This document shows, one piece after another, positions 19,405 to 27,856 of a DNA stretch of 64,000 nucleotides; positions within the stretch are counted from its first letter, which is position 1, and every line of letters starts with the position of its first letter. Origin of the DNA: CAWFKS01 sp963816435 (GTDB lineage: Bacteria; Pseudomonadota; Alphaproteobacteria; Rhizobiales; Rhizobiaceae); assembly GCA_963816435.1 (NCBI GenBank), contig CAWFKS010000001.1:124001-188000 (forward strand), given 5' to 3'. A model generated the notes under the pieces. The model had not been told where the DNA came from. It ran no database searches and saw nothing but the letters and a program-made list of their open reading frames with translations. The translations under genes were made by a program, and so were the position numbers.

Positions 19405-19812
19405 ATGCTGGCCAGTATTCCGCTGATGATCGTGCCGTTCATCCTCTACAATCTCGGGCTTGCCGGGCTGTTTGGCGGCGGGACGGCGGCCAGCGTGTGG
19501 GCCAAGAACCTGTTTTCGATTACGATGATCTCGGGCGGCGACTGGACGATGACGCTCGGCGACCTCATGGTGGCGATCGCGCTGGCGCTGCTGTTCGTCG
19601 AGATCCTGAAGTCGACGCGCACCTCCAACGCCTCGATCGTCGACCACCTGCTCTCGACCTTCGTCTTCGTCGCCTTTCTCATCGAGTTCCTGCTGGTCGA
19701 CGGCGCGGCGAACTCGCTGTTCTTCCTGCTGATGTTCGTGTCGCTGGTCGACATGCTGGCCGGCTTCTCGGTGTCGCTCAGGGCCGCGAGCCGCGACGTC
19801 AACTTCAGGTAG
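19405..19812 (+). CDS. Four-helix integral membrane protein of unknown function
   Basis: 135 residues with about four hydrophobic segments (LASIPLMIVPFILYNLGLAG, LGDLMVAIALALLFVEILKS, LLSTFVFVAFLIEFLLVDG, LFFLLMFVSLVDMLAGFSVS). ATG at 19405 follows AGGAGG, a strong site, so the in-frame ATG at 19336 is rejected. It lies 37 bases before ggt and may be co-transcribed with it. It resembles conserved hypothetical membrane proteins; I do not recognise a function. Confidence 0.75.
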   Translation: MLASIPLMIVPFILYNLGLAGLFGGGTAASVWAKNLFSITMISGGDWTMTLGDLMVAIALALLFVEILKSTRTSNASIVDHLLSTFVFVAFLIEFLLVDGAANSLFFLLMFVSLVDMLAGFSVSLRAASRDVNFR

Positions 19813-19849
19813 GGCGGCCAGCCGCAGGCAAGATCGAGCGGGGTTCAGC

Positions 19850-21436
19850 ATGCGCGACTTCTTCAAGCCCGGACGTTCCGCGGTGATGGCCGAGAACGGC
19901 ATGGCCGCGACCTCCCATCCGCTTGCCACGATAGCCGCGCTCGACATGCTCAAGGAAGGCGGCAACGCCGTCGACGCCGCCCTTTGCGCGGCCGCGACCC
20001 TGTCGGTGGTGGAGCCGCACATGTCGGGCATCGGCGGCGACTGCTTCGCCATCGTTGCGGAGCCGGACGGACGGCTGCACGGGTTGAACGGCTCGGGCCG
20101 CGCCGGCGCTGGCGCGACGCCGGAATGGTATCGCGCGCAAGGCTTCACCGCCATGCCGCAGACCGGAGCAGCAACCGTCACGGTGCCTGGCGCGCTGCGG
20201 GGCTGGGAGGCGTTGCAGCGCAAGTTCGGCTCCCGCGGCTTCGACCGGCTGTTCCGTCCGGCGATCGGCTACGCGGAGCAGGGTTTCCCCGTCCACCCGC
20301 GCGTCGCCTGGGATTTCGCGCGCTACAGGGAGTCAATGTCGAAGGACGAGGGTGGAAGGCTCCACTACTATCCGGGTGGCGAAGCGAAGAAGGCCGGAGA
20401 GCGGCTGCGACTGCCGGAGCTGGCACGAACGCTCGCCATGATCGCCGACAGGGGCGCCGATGTCTTCTACGAGGGGCCGATCGCGGCGGAGATCGCGCGC
20501 ACCGTCAAGGCCAATGGCGGCGTGCTGACGGAAGAAGACATCACCACCGCGCGCGCGGACGCCGTCGATCCGCTGGCGATCTCCTATGGCGGCTGCGAGG
20601 TCAACGAACTGCCGCCGAACGGGCAGGGCATTACCGCGCTGATCCTGCTCGGCCTGATGGAGCGGATCGGCGCCGGAAAATTGCCGGCCGACAGCGCGGA
20701 GCGCTGGCATGCCGAGATCGAGGCGGCACGGCTCGCCTATTCGGTCCGCGACCATCTCGTCGCCGATCCCGACACGATGACCGTCAAGCCGCAGGACCTT
20801 CTGGCGCCGGACTTCCTCGACCGGCTGGCGGCACGCTTCGACCCGCACCGGCGCAACTCCGACCTCAGCCTGCCGCTGCATCCCAGGGCCTCGACGACCT
20901 ACGTGACGGTGGTCGACCGCGACCGGATGGCGGTGTCCTTCATCTGCTCGCTCTATGACGGGTTCGGCGCGCGCGTGGTGACGCCGCAATACGGCATCGC
21001 GCTGCAGGACCGCGGCGCCTGCTTCACGCTCGAGGACGGCCACCCCAATCAGGTCGGCCCGGGCAAGCGGCCGATGCACACGATCATCCCGGCAATGGCG
21101 ACGAAGCAGGGCAAGCCCTTCGCCAGCTTCGGCGTGATGGGCGGCAGCTACCAGCCGATCGGGCACGCCCACGTCTTCTCCAACATGGTCGACCACGGCA
21201 TGGACCCGCAGGAGGCGATCGACCACCCACGCATCTTCTGGGGAGAGGACGGGGTACTGGAGCTCGAAAGCAGCGTGTCGCAGGCGGTGCGCGACGGGCT
21301 TTCGGCACGTGGTCACCGTTTGCGGGAGGCCGCCGTGCCGCTCGGCGGCGGTCAGGTGATCGTCATCGACCCCGACAGCGGGTTCCTCGTCGGCGGCACC
21401 GAGATGCGCAAGGACGGCATGGCCGCCGGCTGGTAG
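19850..21436 (+). CDS. ggt: Gamma-glutamyltransferase (glutathione hydrolase)
   Basis: N-terminal nucleophile enzyme that transfers or hydrolyses gamma-glutamyl groups. 528 residues. The large-subunit part has GGNAVDAALCAAATLSVVEP and HMSGIGGDCF. The self-processing nucleophile threonine lies in HPRASTTYVTVVDRDRMAVS, and the C-terminal half has GKRPMHTIIPAM and FGVMGGSYQP. No clear signal peptide is visible, so this may be a cytoplasmic GGT-like enzyme of the YwrD group rather than the secreted form. The frame is intact. Confidence 0.93.
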   Translation: MRDFFKPGRSAVMAENGMAATSHPLATIAALDMLKEGGNAVDAALCAAATLSVVEPHMSGIGGDCFAIVAEPDGRLHGLNGSGRAGAGATPEWYRAQGFTAMPQTGAATVTVPGALRGWEALQRKFGSRGFDRLFRPAIGYAEQGFPVHPRVAWDFARYRESMSKDEGGRLHYYPGGEAKKAGERLRLPELARTLAMIADRGADVFYEGPIAAEIARTVKANGGVLTEEDITTARADAVDPLAISYGGCEVNELPPNGQGITALILLGLMERIGAGKLPADSAERWHAEIEAARLAYSVRDHLVADPDTMTVKPQDLLAPDFLDRLAARFDPHRRNSDLSLPLHPRASTTYVTVVDRDRMAVSFICSLYDGFGARVVTPQYGIALQDRGACFTLEDGHPNQVGPGKRPMHTIIPAMATKQGKPFASFGVMGGSYQPIGHAHVFSNMVDHGMDPQEAIDHPRIFWGEDGVLELESSVSQAVRDGLSARGHRLREAAVPLGGGQVIVIDPDSGFLVGGTEMRKDGMAAGW

Positions 21437-21528
21437 CGCAGTTCCCACCCTCGGCTATTCGTCAGGGCGTTCGTTTTTTCAATCGACAAACCGTTGTCGA
21501 TTGATCGCTGCTCTGGAGCGACCGCTCC

Positions 21529-22137
21529 TCAACCCTTGCCCATCGAATCCAGCTTGCGCTGCATGGCGGCGATCTGGTCCTTCAGGTCCTTGAGGTCGTC
21601 GCCGGTGTCGGCCGGGGGTTCGTCCGGCTCGGCAGCCTTTTCGCCGGCCGCCCCCTGCGGCGGAAACGGCGTGAACAGTCGCATGGCGTTCTGGAACATC
21701 TCCATGTTGCGCCTGGTCTGTTCTTCCAGCGCCTTGATCGGCGTCGTCATGTTCATCATCTCCATGGGCGACTTGCCCATGGCGTCCTTCATCTGGGCGC
21801 GGAAGCGCTCCTGCTCCTTGGCGAACGCGATCATCGACTGCTCGAGAAAGCTCGGGACGATCATCTGCATCTGGTCGCCGTAGAACGAGATGAGCTGGCG
21901 CAGGAACGACACGGGCAGCATGGTCTGGCCGCCCTTGTTCTCCAGCTCGAAGATGATCTGCGTGAGCACCGGGTGAGTGATGTCCTCGCCCGTCTTGGCG
22001 TCCTGTACGGTGAATTCATCGCCTCGCTTCACCATCTCGGCGAGGTCTTCCAGCGTCACATAGGTGCTGGTTCCCGTGTTGTAGAGCCGGCGGTTGGCGT
22101 ATTTCTTGATGACCACCGGATCGTCTTTTGCGGCCAT
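21529..22137 (-). CDS. phaR: Polyhydroxyalkanoate synthesis repressor PhaR
   Basis: 202 residues. The N-terminal DNA-binding/PHB-associated domain is diagnostic (VIKKYANRRLYNTGTSTYVT, LEDLAEMVKRGDEFTVQDAK) and is followed by the PHB accumulation regulatory domain and a C-terminal coiled coil. ATG at 22137 has GGGAGGGG upstream. PhaR represses phasin and PHB genes and is displaced by the polymer. Its divergent position from phaA-phaB fits direct control of carbon storage. Confidence 0.95.
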   Translation of the reverse strand: MAAKDDPVVIKKYANRRLYNTGTSTYVTLEDLAEMVKRGDEFTVQDAKTGEDITHPVLTQIIFELENKGGQTMLPVSFLRQLISFYGDQMQMIVPSFLEQSMIAFAKEQERFRAQMKDAMGKSPMEMMNMTTPIKALEEQTRRNMEMFQNAMRLFTPFPPQGAAGEKAAEPDEPPADTGDDLKDLKDQIAAMQRKLDSMGKG

Positions 22138-22270
22138 GGGGCCCCTCCCGCACGTTCGACAATCGGTTAGCGCAGGGTAACCTTTGCGGCTTGGCCCGTG
22201 CTTTTTGCGAGGATTGCGCAAAAGCGAAACAATTAAAAGAACTTTGTGCACTGCGGCAGCTAACCGACCG

Positions 22271-22285
22271 GCAGCCACCGGCTGC
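22271..22285. promoter_or_regulatory. Candidate PhaR/phaAB control site
   Basis: Inverted repeat GCAGCC-ACC-GGCTGC in the 255-base divergent region between phaR and phaA, 11 bases after another GC-dyad CTGCGGCAG (22251-22259). PhaR sites described elsewhere contain CTGC/GCAG half-sites; the assignment here is inference. Confidence 0.4.
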
Positions 22286-22392
22286 GTGGCCGTAGCGGGC
22301 GGTGATCAAAGGATTTGTGGTTTGACTCGGGTCAAGGAAAGGGCAAAAACGATGCCCGATCCTTCCAAAGACACCACCTCCGGGAGACGCTC

Positions 22393-23574
22393 ATGTCCGC
22401 TTCCATCGTCGTCGCCAGTGCCGCCCGCACGCCGGTCGGCTCCTTCAACGGCGCCTTCGCCAACACGCCTGCACACGAACTCGGCGCCGTCGCCATCAAG
22501 GGGGCGCTGGAGCGCGCCGGGGTCGAGGGCAAGGAGGTCGACGAGGTCATTCTCGGCCAGATCCTGACCGCCGCGCAGGGCCAGAACCCGGCTCGCCAGG
22601 CGGCCATGGCCGCCGGCATCCCGCAGGAGACGACGGCCTGGGGGCTCAACCAGCTCTGCGGTTCCGGCTTGCGCGCCATCGCGGTAGGCATGCAGCAGAT
22701 CCAGACCGGCGACGCCAGGATCATCGTCGCCGGCGGCCAGGAATCGATGTCGATGGCGCCGCACGCCCAGCACCTGCGCCAGGGCGTCAAGATGGGCGAC
22801 CTCAAGCTCATCGACACGATGATCAAGGACGGGCTGACCGACGCCTTCTACGGCTATCACATGGGCAACACGGCCGAGAACATCGCGCGCCAGTGGCAGC
22901 TCACCCGCGACGAGCAGGACGCCTTCGCGGTGGCCTCTCAGAACAAGGCCGAGGCCGCGCAGAAGGCCGGACGCTTCAAGGACGAGATCGTCCCGGTGAC
23001 GGTGAAGACGCGCAAGGACGAGATCGTCGTCGAGAACGACGAATATATCCGCTACGGCGCGACGCTCGAGGCGATGCAGAAGCTGCGCCCCGCCTTCGAC
23101 AAGGAAGGCTCGGTGACGGCGGCCAACGCATCCGGCATCAACGACGGCGCCGGTGCGGTGGTGCTTATGACCGAGGAAGAAGCGGCGCGCCGCGGGCTCA
23201 CCCCGCTGGTTCGGATCGTCTCGTGGGCGACGGCCGGCGTCGATCCGCAGATCATGGGCACCGGTCCCATCCCGTCTTCGCGCAAGGCGCTGGAAAAGGC
23301 CGGCTGGAAGGTCGACGACGTCGAGCTGGTGGAAGCCAACGAGGCCTTCGCGGCGCAGGCCTGCGCGGTCAACAAGGACATGGGCTGGAACCCCGAGATC
23401 GTCAACGTCAACGGCGGGGCGATCGCCATCGGCCATCCGATCGGCGCGTCCGGCGCGCGCATCTTCAACACGCTGGTCTTCGAGATGAAGCGCCGCGGCG
23501 CCAGGAAGGGACTGGCGACGCTGTGCATCGGTGGCGGCATGGGCGTCGCCATGTGCGTCGAAGCGATGAACTGA
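22393..23574 (+). CDS. phaA: Acetyl-CoA acetyltransferase (beta-ketothiolase)
   Basis: Condenses two acetyl-CoA to acetoacetyl-CoA, first step of PHB synthesis. 393 residues, full length. The acylated cysteine is in LNQLCGSGLRAIA, the His of GHPIGASGARI, and the second cysteine in LCIGGGMGVAMCVE. ATG at 22393 has GGGAG upstream; the open frame before it is not family sequence. It is followed by phaB after a 123-base structured gap. Confidence 0.97.
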   Translation: MSASIVVASAARTPVGSFNGAFANTPAHELGAVAIKGALERAGVEGKEVDEVILGQILTAAQGQNPARQAAMAAGIPQETTAWGLNQLCGSGLRAIAVGMQQIQTGDARIIVAGGQESMSMAPHAQHLRQGVKMGDLKLIDTMIKDGLTDAFYGYHMGNTAENIARQWQLTRDEQDAFAVASQNKAEAAQKAGRFKDEIVPVTVKTRKDEIVVENDEYIRYGATLEAMQKLRPAFDKEGSVTAANASGINDGAGAVVLMTEEEAARRGLTPLVRIVSWATAGVDPQIMGTGPIPSSRKALEKAGWKVDDVELVEANEAFAAQACAVNKDMGWNPEIVNVNGGAIAIGHPIGASGARIFNTLVFEMKRRGARKGLATLCIGGGMGVAMCVEAMN

Positions 23575-23585
23575 GTGAGGCAATA

Positions 23586-23665
23586 GGGCAGCAGGGAAAC
23601 AGGCAGCGGGAAAAGCGCTCGGGGAACAGGCGCTGCCAACGTGCTGCCGCACTGCCTTGCTGCCC
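23586..23665 (+). repeat. Nested inverted repeats in the phaA-phaB gap
   Basis: The outer arms GGGCAGCAGGG (23586-23596) and CCTTGCTGCCC (23655-23665) pair with one G-U. Inside are perfect arms GGCAGCG (23602-23608) and CGCTGCC (23631-23637). There is no T run, so a processing or stability element, or a degenerate terminator, is more likely than a strong stop. Confidence 0.6.
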
Positions 23666-23697
23666 TGGTGCCTGCCAAGAAAAACGGGAGGGAACAC

Positions 23698-24420
23698 ATG
23701 TCACGAGTTGCACTCGTCACCGGCGGAACGCGCGGCATCGGCCATGCGATCGCCGTGGCGCTGAAGAACGCCGGATACAAGGTCGCGGCCAATTACGCCG
23801 GCAACGACGAGGCGGCGACGAAGTTCAAGGAAGAGACCGGCATCCCGGTCTACAAATGGTCGGTCGCCGACTATGACGCCTGCGTGGCCGGCATCAAGCA
23901 GGTCGAGGCAGATCTCGGTCCGGTCGAGGTGCTGGTCAACAATGCCGGCATCACGCGGGACGCGATGTTCCACCGCATGACGCCGCAGCAGTGGAAAGAG
24001 GTCATCGACACCAATCTTTCCGGCGTCTTCAACATGACTCATCCGGTGTGGTCCGGCATGCGCGACCGCAAGTTCGGCCGGGTCGTCACGATCTCCTCGA
24101 TCAACGGCCAGAAGGGCCAGGCCGGCCAGGCCAACTACTCGGCCGCCAAGGCCGGCGATCTCGGCTTCACCAAGGCGCTGGCGCAGGAAGGCGCGCGCGC
24201 CGGGATCACCGTCAACGCGATCTGCCCCGGCTACATCGCCACCGACATGGTGATGGCGGTGCCGGAGGACGTGCGCAACAAGATCATCGCGCAGATCCCG
24301 GTGGGCCGCCTCGGTGAGGCGGAAGAGATCGCGCGCTGCGTGGTGTTCCTGGCTTCCGACGACGCCGGCTTCATCACCGGCTCGACGCTGACGGCGAACG
24401 GCGGCCAGTTCTTCGTCTAG
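23698..24420 (+). CDS. phaB: Acetoacetyl-CoA reductase
   Basis: NADPH-dependent SDR that makes (R)-3-hydroxybutyryl-CoA for PHB. 240 residues. Cofactor motif VTGGTRGIGHAIAVALKN, NNAGITRD, catalytic Ser in ISSINGQKGQAGQ and Tyr/Lys in ANYSAAKAG. ATG at 23698 follows GGGAGGG. It pairs with phaA; the polymerase phaC is not in the window. Confidence 0.96.
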   Translation: MSRVALVTGGTRGIGHAIAVALKNAGYKVAANYAGNDEAATKFKEETGIPVYKWSVADYDACVAGIKQVEADLGPVEVLVNNAGITRDAMFHRMTPQQWKEVIDTNLSGVFNMTHPVWSGMRDRKFGRVVTISSINGQKGQAGQANYSAAKAGDLGFTKALAQEGARAGITVNAICPGYIATDMVMAVPEDVRNKIIAQIPVGRLGEAEEIARCVVFLASDDAGFITGSTLTANGGQFFV

Positions 24421-24435
24421 GGCGTTTGCGCTTCC

Positions 24436-24849
24436 TCAGTGCTCGTCGTCCGCGCACAGATCGTGGTCGGCGAGCGCGGCAAGCACATAGCAGTCGCCGA
24501 TGGTTTCGCCCTGGCAGTCTGCGATCCGTTCCAGTTCGTGCTCCAGCCGCTTCAGCCTCGCGATGCGGTCGCGCGTGGCGGCGAGCTGCTCGGCGGCGAT
24601 CCGGTCGGCATCGGCGCAGGGCGTCTCGGCATGGCCGCTCAGACGCGTCAGCTCCCGGATGACTTCGATCGAGAAGCCGAGATCGCGGGCGTGGCGGATG
24701 AAGGCCAGCCGTTCCAGTTCCTTCGGCTCGTAGCGGCGCTGGTTGCCGGCGCTGCGGGCAGGCGCCGAGATCAGCCCCATATCCTCGTAGTAGCGGATGG
24801 TCGGCACCTTGACGCCGGTCGCGCGCGATAGCTGCCCGATCGAATACAT
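24436..24849 (-). CDS. MerR-family metal-responsive regulator
   Basis: 137 residues. N-terminal MerR helix-turn-helix (SIGQLSRATGVKVPTIRYYE), the dimerisation helix, and cysteines and histidines in ETPCADADRIA and in the tail (DCYVLAALADHDLCADDEH), which suggest a metal site. It is divergent from the CDF exporter, with a MerR-type dyad in the exporter promoter. Zn/Cd/Co response is inferred from the target. Confidence 0.9.
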   Translation of the reverse strand: MYSIGQLSRATGVKVPTIRYYEDMGLISAPARSAGNQRRYEPKELERLAFIRHARDLGFSIEVIRELTRLSGHAETPCADADRIAAEQLAATRDRIARLKRLEHELERIADCQGETIGDCYVLAALADHDLCADDEH

Positions 24850-24863
24850 TCTCGATTTTCCTC

Positions 24864-24894
24864 TTGAACCTCTAGTCGCTGGAGGAATTATCTC
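24864..24894 (+). promoter_or_regulatory. MerR-type promoter of the CDF exporter
   Basis: TTGAAC (24864-24869), then the near-perfect dyad CCTCTAG-TCG-CTGGAGG, then TATCTC (24889-24894) with a 19-base spacer. The long spacer with a dyad inside is the hallmark of MerR activation. Confidence 0.7.
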
Positions 24895-25000
24895 CTTCGT
24901 GGCGCCCTGGAAAGGGTGCCGGCAGCAAATGCTGCACCAGATAAGGCCGGGTCGGCGGTAAACGCGCCGCGGCGCGCACGAAGACGAGAGGACATTGCCG

Positions 25001-25978
25001 ATGAGCGGCCATCACCACCATCACCATGTCGGCGCCGATACGGGCGACCGGCGCGTGCTGTGGGCGGTCGGCGTCAACCTGCTGCTCACCGTGGCGCAGA
25101 TCGTCGGCGGCCTGTTCGCGGGCAGCCTGTCGCTCATTGCCGACGCGCTGCACAACTTCTCCGACGCCATCTCGTTGGGCATCGCCTTCGCGGCGCGGCG
25201 CATCGCGCGGCGGCCGTCCGACGCGTCGATGACGTTCGGCTACGTGCGCGCCGAGGTGGTTGCGGCGCTCATCAACTACACGACGCTCATCATCATCGGC
25301 CTCTATCTCGTCTACGAGGCGGTCATGCGCTTCTTCGACCCGCCGGAGGTCGAAGGCTGGCTGATCGTCATCATCGCGGCGGTCGCGCTCGTCATCGACG
25401 TCGCGACCGCGCTTCTGACTTACGCGATGTCGAAGCAGAGCATGAACATCCGCGCCGCCTTCCTGCACAACGTGGCGGACGCGCTCGGCTCGGTCGGCGT
25501 CATCGTCGCCGGCGTGCTGATCATCTTCTTCGGCTGGTGGATCGTCGACCCGATCGCGACGTTGCTGATCGCCGGCTACATATTGTGGCAGGCATTCTCG
25601 GAGATCGGCGGTTCGATCCGGCTTCTGATGCAGGGTGCGCCCGAGGATCTCGACGTCGACCGGCTGATCGAGGCGATGCGCGGCGAGGACGGCGTGGAAG
25701 ACGTTCACCACGTGCACGCCTGGATGATCGACGAGAACCAGAACGCGCTTGAGGCGCACCTGGTGGTCGAAGATTCCCGCATCGGCGAGGCAGACGCCAT
25801 CCGCACCCGTCTCAAGTCGATGGTCCGCGCCGAATTCGGCATCGGGCATTCGACGCTGGAGATCGAGCGGTCCTCCGCCTGCTGCGACGGTCATGACGCG
25901 CAGACGATCGGCCACCCGATCCGGGCGGGTTCGCATCAGGATGCTGGCGAACACGCGCACGGCCACCACGGCCACTGA
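25001..25978 (+). CDS. Cation diffusion facilitator (CDF) metal efflux transporter
   Basis: 325 residues, six membrane helices. The metal-site HxxxD pairs appear in SLIADALHNFSDAISLG and AAFLHNVADALGSVG, followed by a cytoplasmic ferredoxin-like domain (VEDVHHVHAWMID). Histidine-rich ends (MSGHHHHHHVG at the N-terminus, HAHGHHGH at the C-terminus) are natural for zinc CDFs. ATG at 25001 is spaced correctly from GAGAGGA. The divergent MerR gene and its promoter element show metal-induced control. Confidence 0.94.
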   Translation: MSGHHHHHHVGADTGDRRVLWAVGVNLLLTVAQIVGGLFAGSLSLIADALHNFSDAISLGIAFAARRIARRPSDASMTFGYVRAEVVAALINYTTLIIIGLYLVYEAVMRFFDPPEVEGWLIVIIAAVALVIDVATALLTYAMSKQSMNIRAAFLHNVADALGSVGVIVAGVLIIFFGWWIVDPIATLLIAGYILWQAFSEIGGSIRLLMQGAPEDLDVDRLIEAMRGEDGVEDVHHVHAWMIDENQNALEAHLVVEDSRIGEADAIRTRLKSMVRAEFGIGHSTLEIERSSACCDGHDAQTIGHPIRAGSHQDAGEHAHGHHGH

Positions 25979-26084
25979 CGGCCGTCAGCTCGCACTCCTA
26001 CACGCGCTAGCCAGCTCGGTGCTTCACCTTGCGGTAACCATTGTCAGCAGGGTCATGGTGCGGCGCACCATACCTCTTGTTTCC

Positions 26085-26096
26085 TAAGCATGCTTA
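26085..26096. promoter_or_regulatory. Candidate MarR operator overlapping a -10 box
   Basis: Perfect palindrome TAAGCATGCTTA (26085-26096) that overlaps TATAAT (26095-26100), just upstream of the marR start at 26103. If the -10 is real the leader is very short. Autorepression is the natural reading. Confidence 0.55.
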
Positions 26097-26102
26097 TAAT
26101 AT

Positions 26103-26576
26103 ATGCCGCTCATGAAAACGGCATCGGACAATTTCGGCCTGCTCGTGCACACGGTGGAGCGGCTGCTGCGCAAGCGCTTCGAGAAGCGCGGCGCGGCCTA
26201 CGGCCTCTCGTCGGCGCAGTGGCGGCTGCTTTTCCGGCTCCACAAGGAGCCCGGCATCTCGCAGGCGCGCCTGGCCGAGATCCTCGACGTGGAGCCGATC
26301 AGCGTGTCGCGGCTCCTGGACAGGATGCAGCAGGCGGGGTGGATCGAACGGCGGGAGGATGCCGAGGACCGGCGCGTGCGCACCATCCATCCGACGGACA
26401 AGGCGCTCGAAGGGTTCGAGACCATGCGCGGCATCGCGCGTGAAGTCTTCGAGGAAGCGCTGGAAGGCCTGTCGCGGGAGGACCGCGCCACGATCACGCG
26501 CGGCTTGAACAGGATTATCGAAAACCTCTCCGACGGCGATACCGAATGCCGGGCGGCAGCGGCTTTGGCAGGGTGA
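26103..26576 (+). CDS. MarR-family regulator of the emrAB-type efflux operon
   Basis: 157 residues. Winged helix motif (LSSAQWRLLFRLHKEPGISQ, ARLAEILDVEPISVSRLLDR) with the wing at ERREDAEDRRVRTIHPTDKA. It is the first gene of the marR-emrA-emrB set: the next start codon is 5 bases after its stop. A palindrome at the promoter suggests autorepression relieved by an effluxed compound. Confidence 0.92.
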   Translation: MPLMKTASDNFGLLVHTVERLLRKRFEKRGAAYGLSSAQWRLLFRLHKEPGISQARLAEILDVEPISVSRLLDRMQQAGWIERREDAEDRRVRTIHPTDKALEGFETMRGIAREVFEEALEGLSREDRATITRGLNRIIENLSDGDTECRAAAALAG

Positions 26577-26581
26577 ACGAC

Positions 26582-27853
26582 ATGAACGCAGTTACGAAGA
26601 CCGAAGGCGGGGCGGAGCCCGTCGCGATCGACCACGAGGTCAAGACGCCGGCAGCCGCGCCGCAGCCCGCGAAGAAGCCGCGCCGGCGCGGACGCCGCAT
26701 GTTTCTGATGTTCATCGTGCCGCTGCTGCTGGTGGTGGGCGGCGTCTATTTCTGGCTGTCGGGCGGTCGCTACGAAACCACCGACAATGCCTATCTGCAC
26801 CAGCCGAAGGTATCGATCGCCGCCGAGGCATCGGGCCGCGTGGTGGAGGTCGATTTCGACGAGAACAGCCACGTCAAGAAGGACGACGTTCTGTTCGTCA
26901 TCGACCCCCAGCCCTACAAGATCGCTCTCGCGCAGGCCAACGCAGCGCTCGAGCAGGCGCGTATCCAGGTTCAGCAGTTGCGCGCCGCCTATCAGCAGGC
27001 CGTTACCCAGGAACAGTCCGCTGCCAACGAGGTCGCCTACCAGCAGCGCGAGCTCGACCGGCAGAAGAAGCTGTCCGGCAAGGGCGTGACCACGGCATCC
27101 GCGCTCGACACCGCCGAACGCGACCTCGAGAAGGCGCAGGACGCACACGCTGCCGCCAAGGACGCGGTCAACAGCGCGCTCGCCGCGCTCGGCGGCGACC
27201 CCGACGTCGGGGTCGACGACCACCCGAGCGTGCTCGCCGCGAAGGCGGCGCGCGACAAGGCGGAGCTGGCGCTGAGCCAGACGACGGTGCGTGCGCCGGC
27301 CGACGGCGTCATCGCGCAGGCCGATTCCTTCCGCGTCGGCCAGTTCGTCGGCGCCGGCACGCCGCTGTTCTCGCTGGTGGAAGCCGGCGATGAGTGGGTT
27401 GCAGCCAATTTCAAGGAAACCCAGCTTACCCACCTGACCGTTGGACAGGAGGCCGAGGTCACGTTCGATACCTATCCCGATCAGCCGCTGAAGGGCACGA
27501 TCGAGTCGATCGGTGCGGGCACCGGGTCCGAATTCTCGCTGCTGCCGGCGCAGAACGCCACCGGCAACTGGGTGAAGGTGACGCAACGCATTCCGGTCCG
27601 CATCAAGCTGGCCTCGGCCGGCAACCTGCCGCTGAGGACGGGCATGAGCGCGGAGGTCAGCGTCGATACCGGCCGCAGCCGCAGCCTCGCCGGGTTGTTC
27701 GACATCGGCGGTCGCCGCCACGCACGACCAGAAGTAGGGAGGCGGTCGTCTCCGCCACCGTTCGACGGCGCCTGCTGGCGCCGTCGCCACCATTGGACGA
27801 TGGGCCGATCCCGCCACCGCACCGGCGGCCGGGTGACGGCCGGAAATGTTTGA
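26582..27853 (+). CDS. emrA: EmrA-like HlyD family secretion adaptor
   Basis: Membrane-fusion protein of about 385-423 residues. Cytoplasmic N-terminus, one TM (FLMFIVPLLLVVGGVYFWLS), lipoyl half YETTDNAYLHQPKVSIAAEA, coiled-coil arms (QAVTQEQSAANEVAYQQREL), second half VRAPADGVIAQADSFRVGQF, and barrel. The last 45 residues in the raw frame are Arg/His-rich and unlike the family. Removing one base near 27712 would end the protein at 27737 as VAATHDQK, more natural for the family, so the C-terminus is uncertain. It partners emrB. Confidence 0.85.
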   Translation: MNAVTKTEGGAEPVAIDHEVKTPAAAPQPAKKPRRRGRRMFLMFIVPLLLVVGGVYFWLSGGRYETTDNAYLHQPKVSIAAEASGRVVEVDFDENSHVKKDDVLFVIDPQPYKIALAQANAALEQARIQVQQLRAAYQQAVTQEQSAANEVAYQQRELDRQKKLSGKGVTTASALDTAERDLEKAQDAHAAAKDAVNSALAALGGDPDVGVDDHPSVLAAKAARDKAELALSQTTVRAPADGVIAQADSFRVGQFVGAGTPLFSLVEAGDEWVAANFKETQLTHLTVGQEAEVTFDTYPDQPLKGTIESIGAGTGSEFSLLPAQNATGNWVKVTQRIPVRIKLASAGNLPLRTGMSAEVSVDTGRSRSLAGLFDIGGRRHARPEVGRRSSPPPFDGACWRRRHHWTMGRSRHRTGGRVTAGNV

Positions 27854-27856
27854 GCC

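Noticed and set aside
25001..25033. Run of six histidines at the CDF start that looks like an expression tag
   Set aside because: Natural His-rich ends are common in zinc CDF proteins, and the C-terminus is also His-rich; there is no vector sequence.
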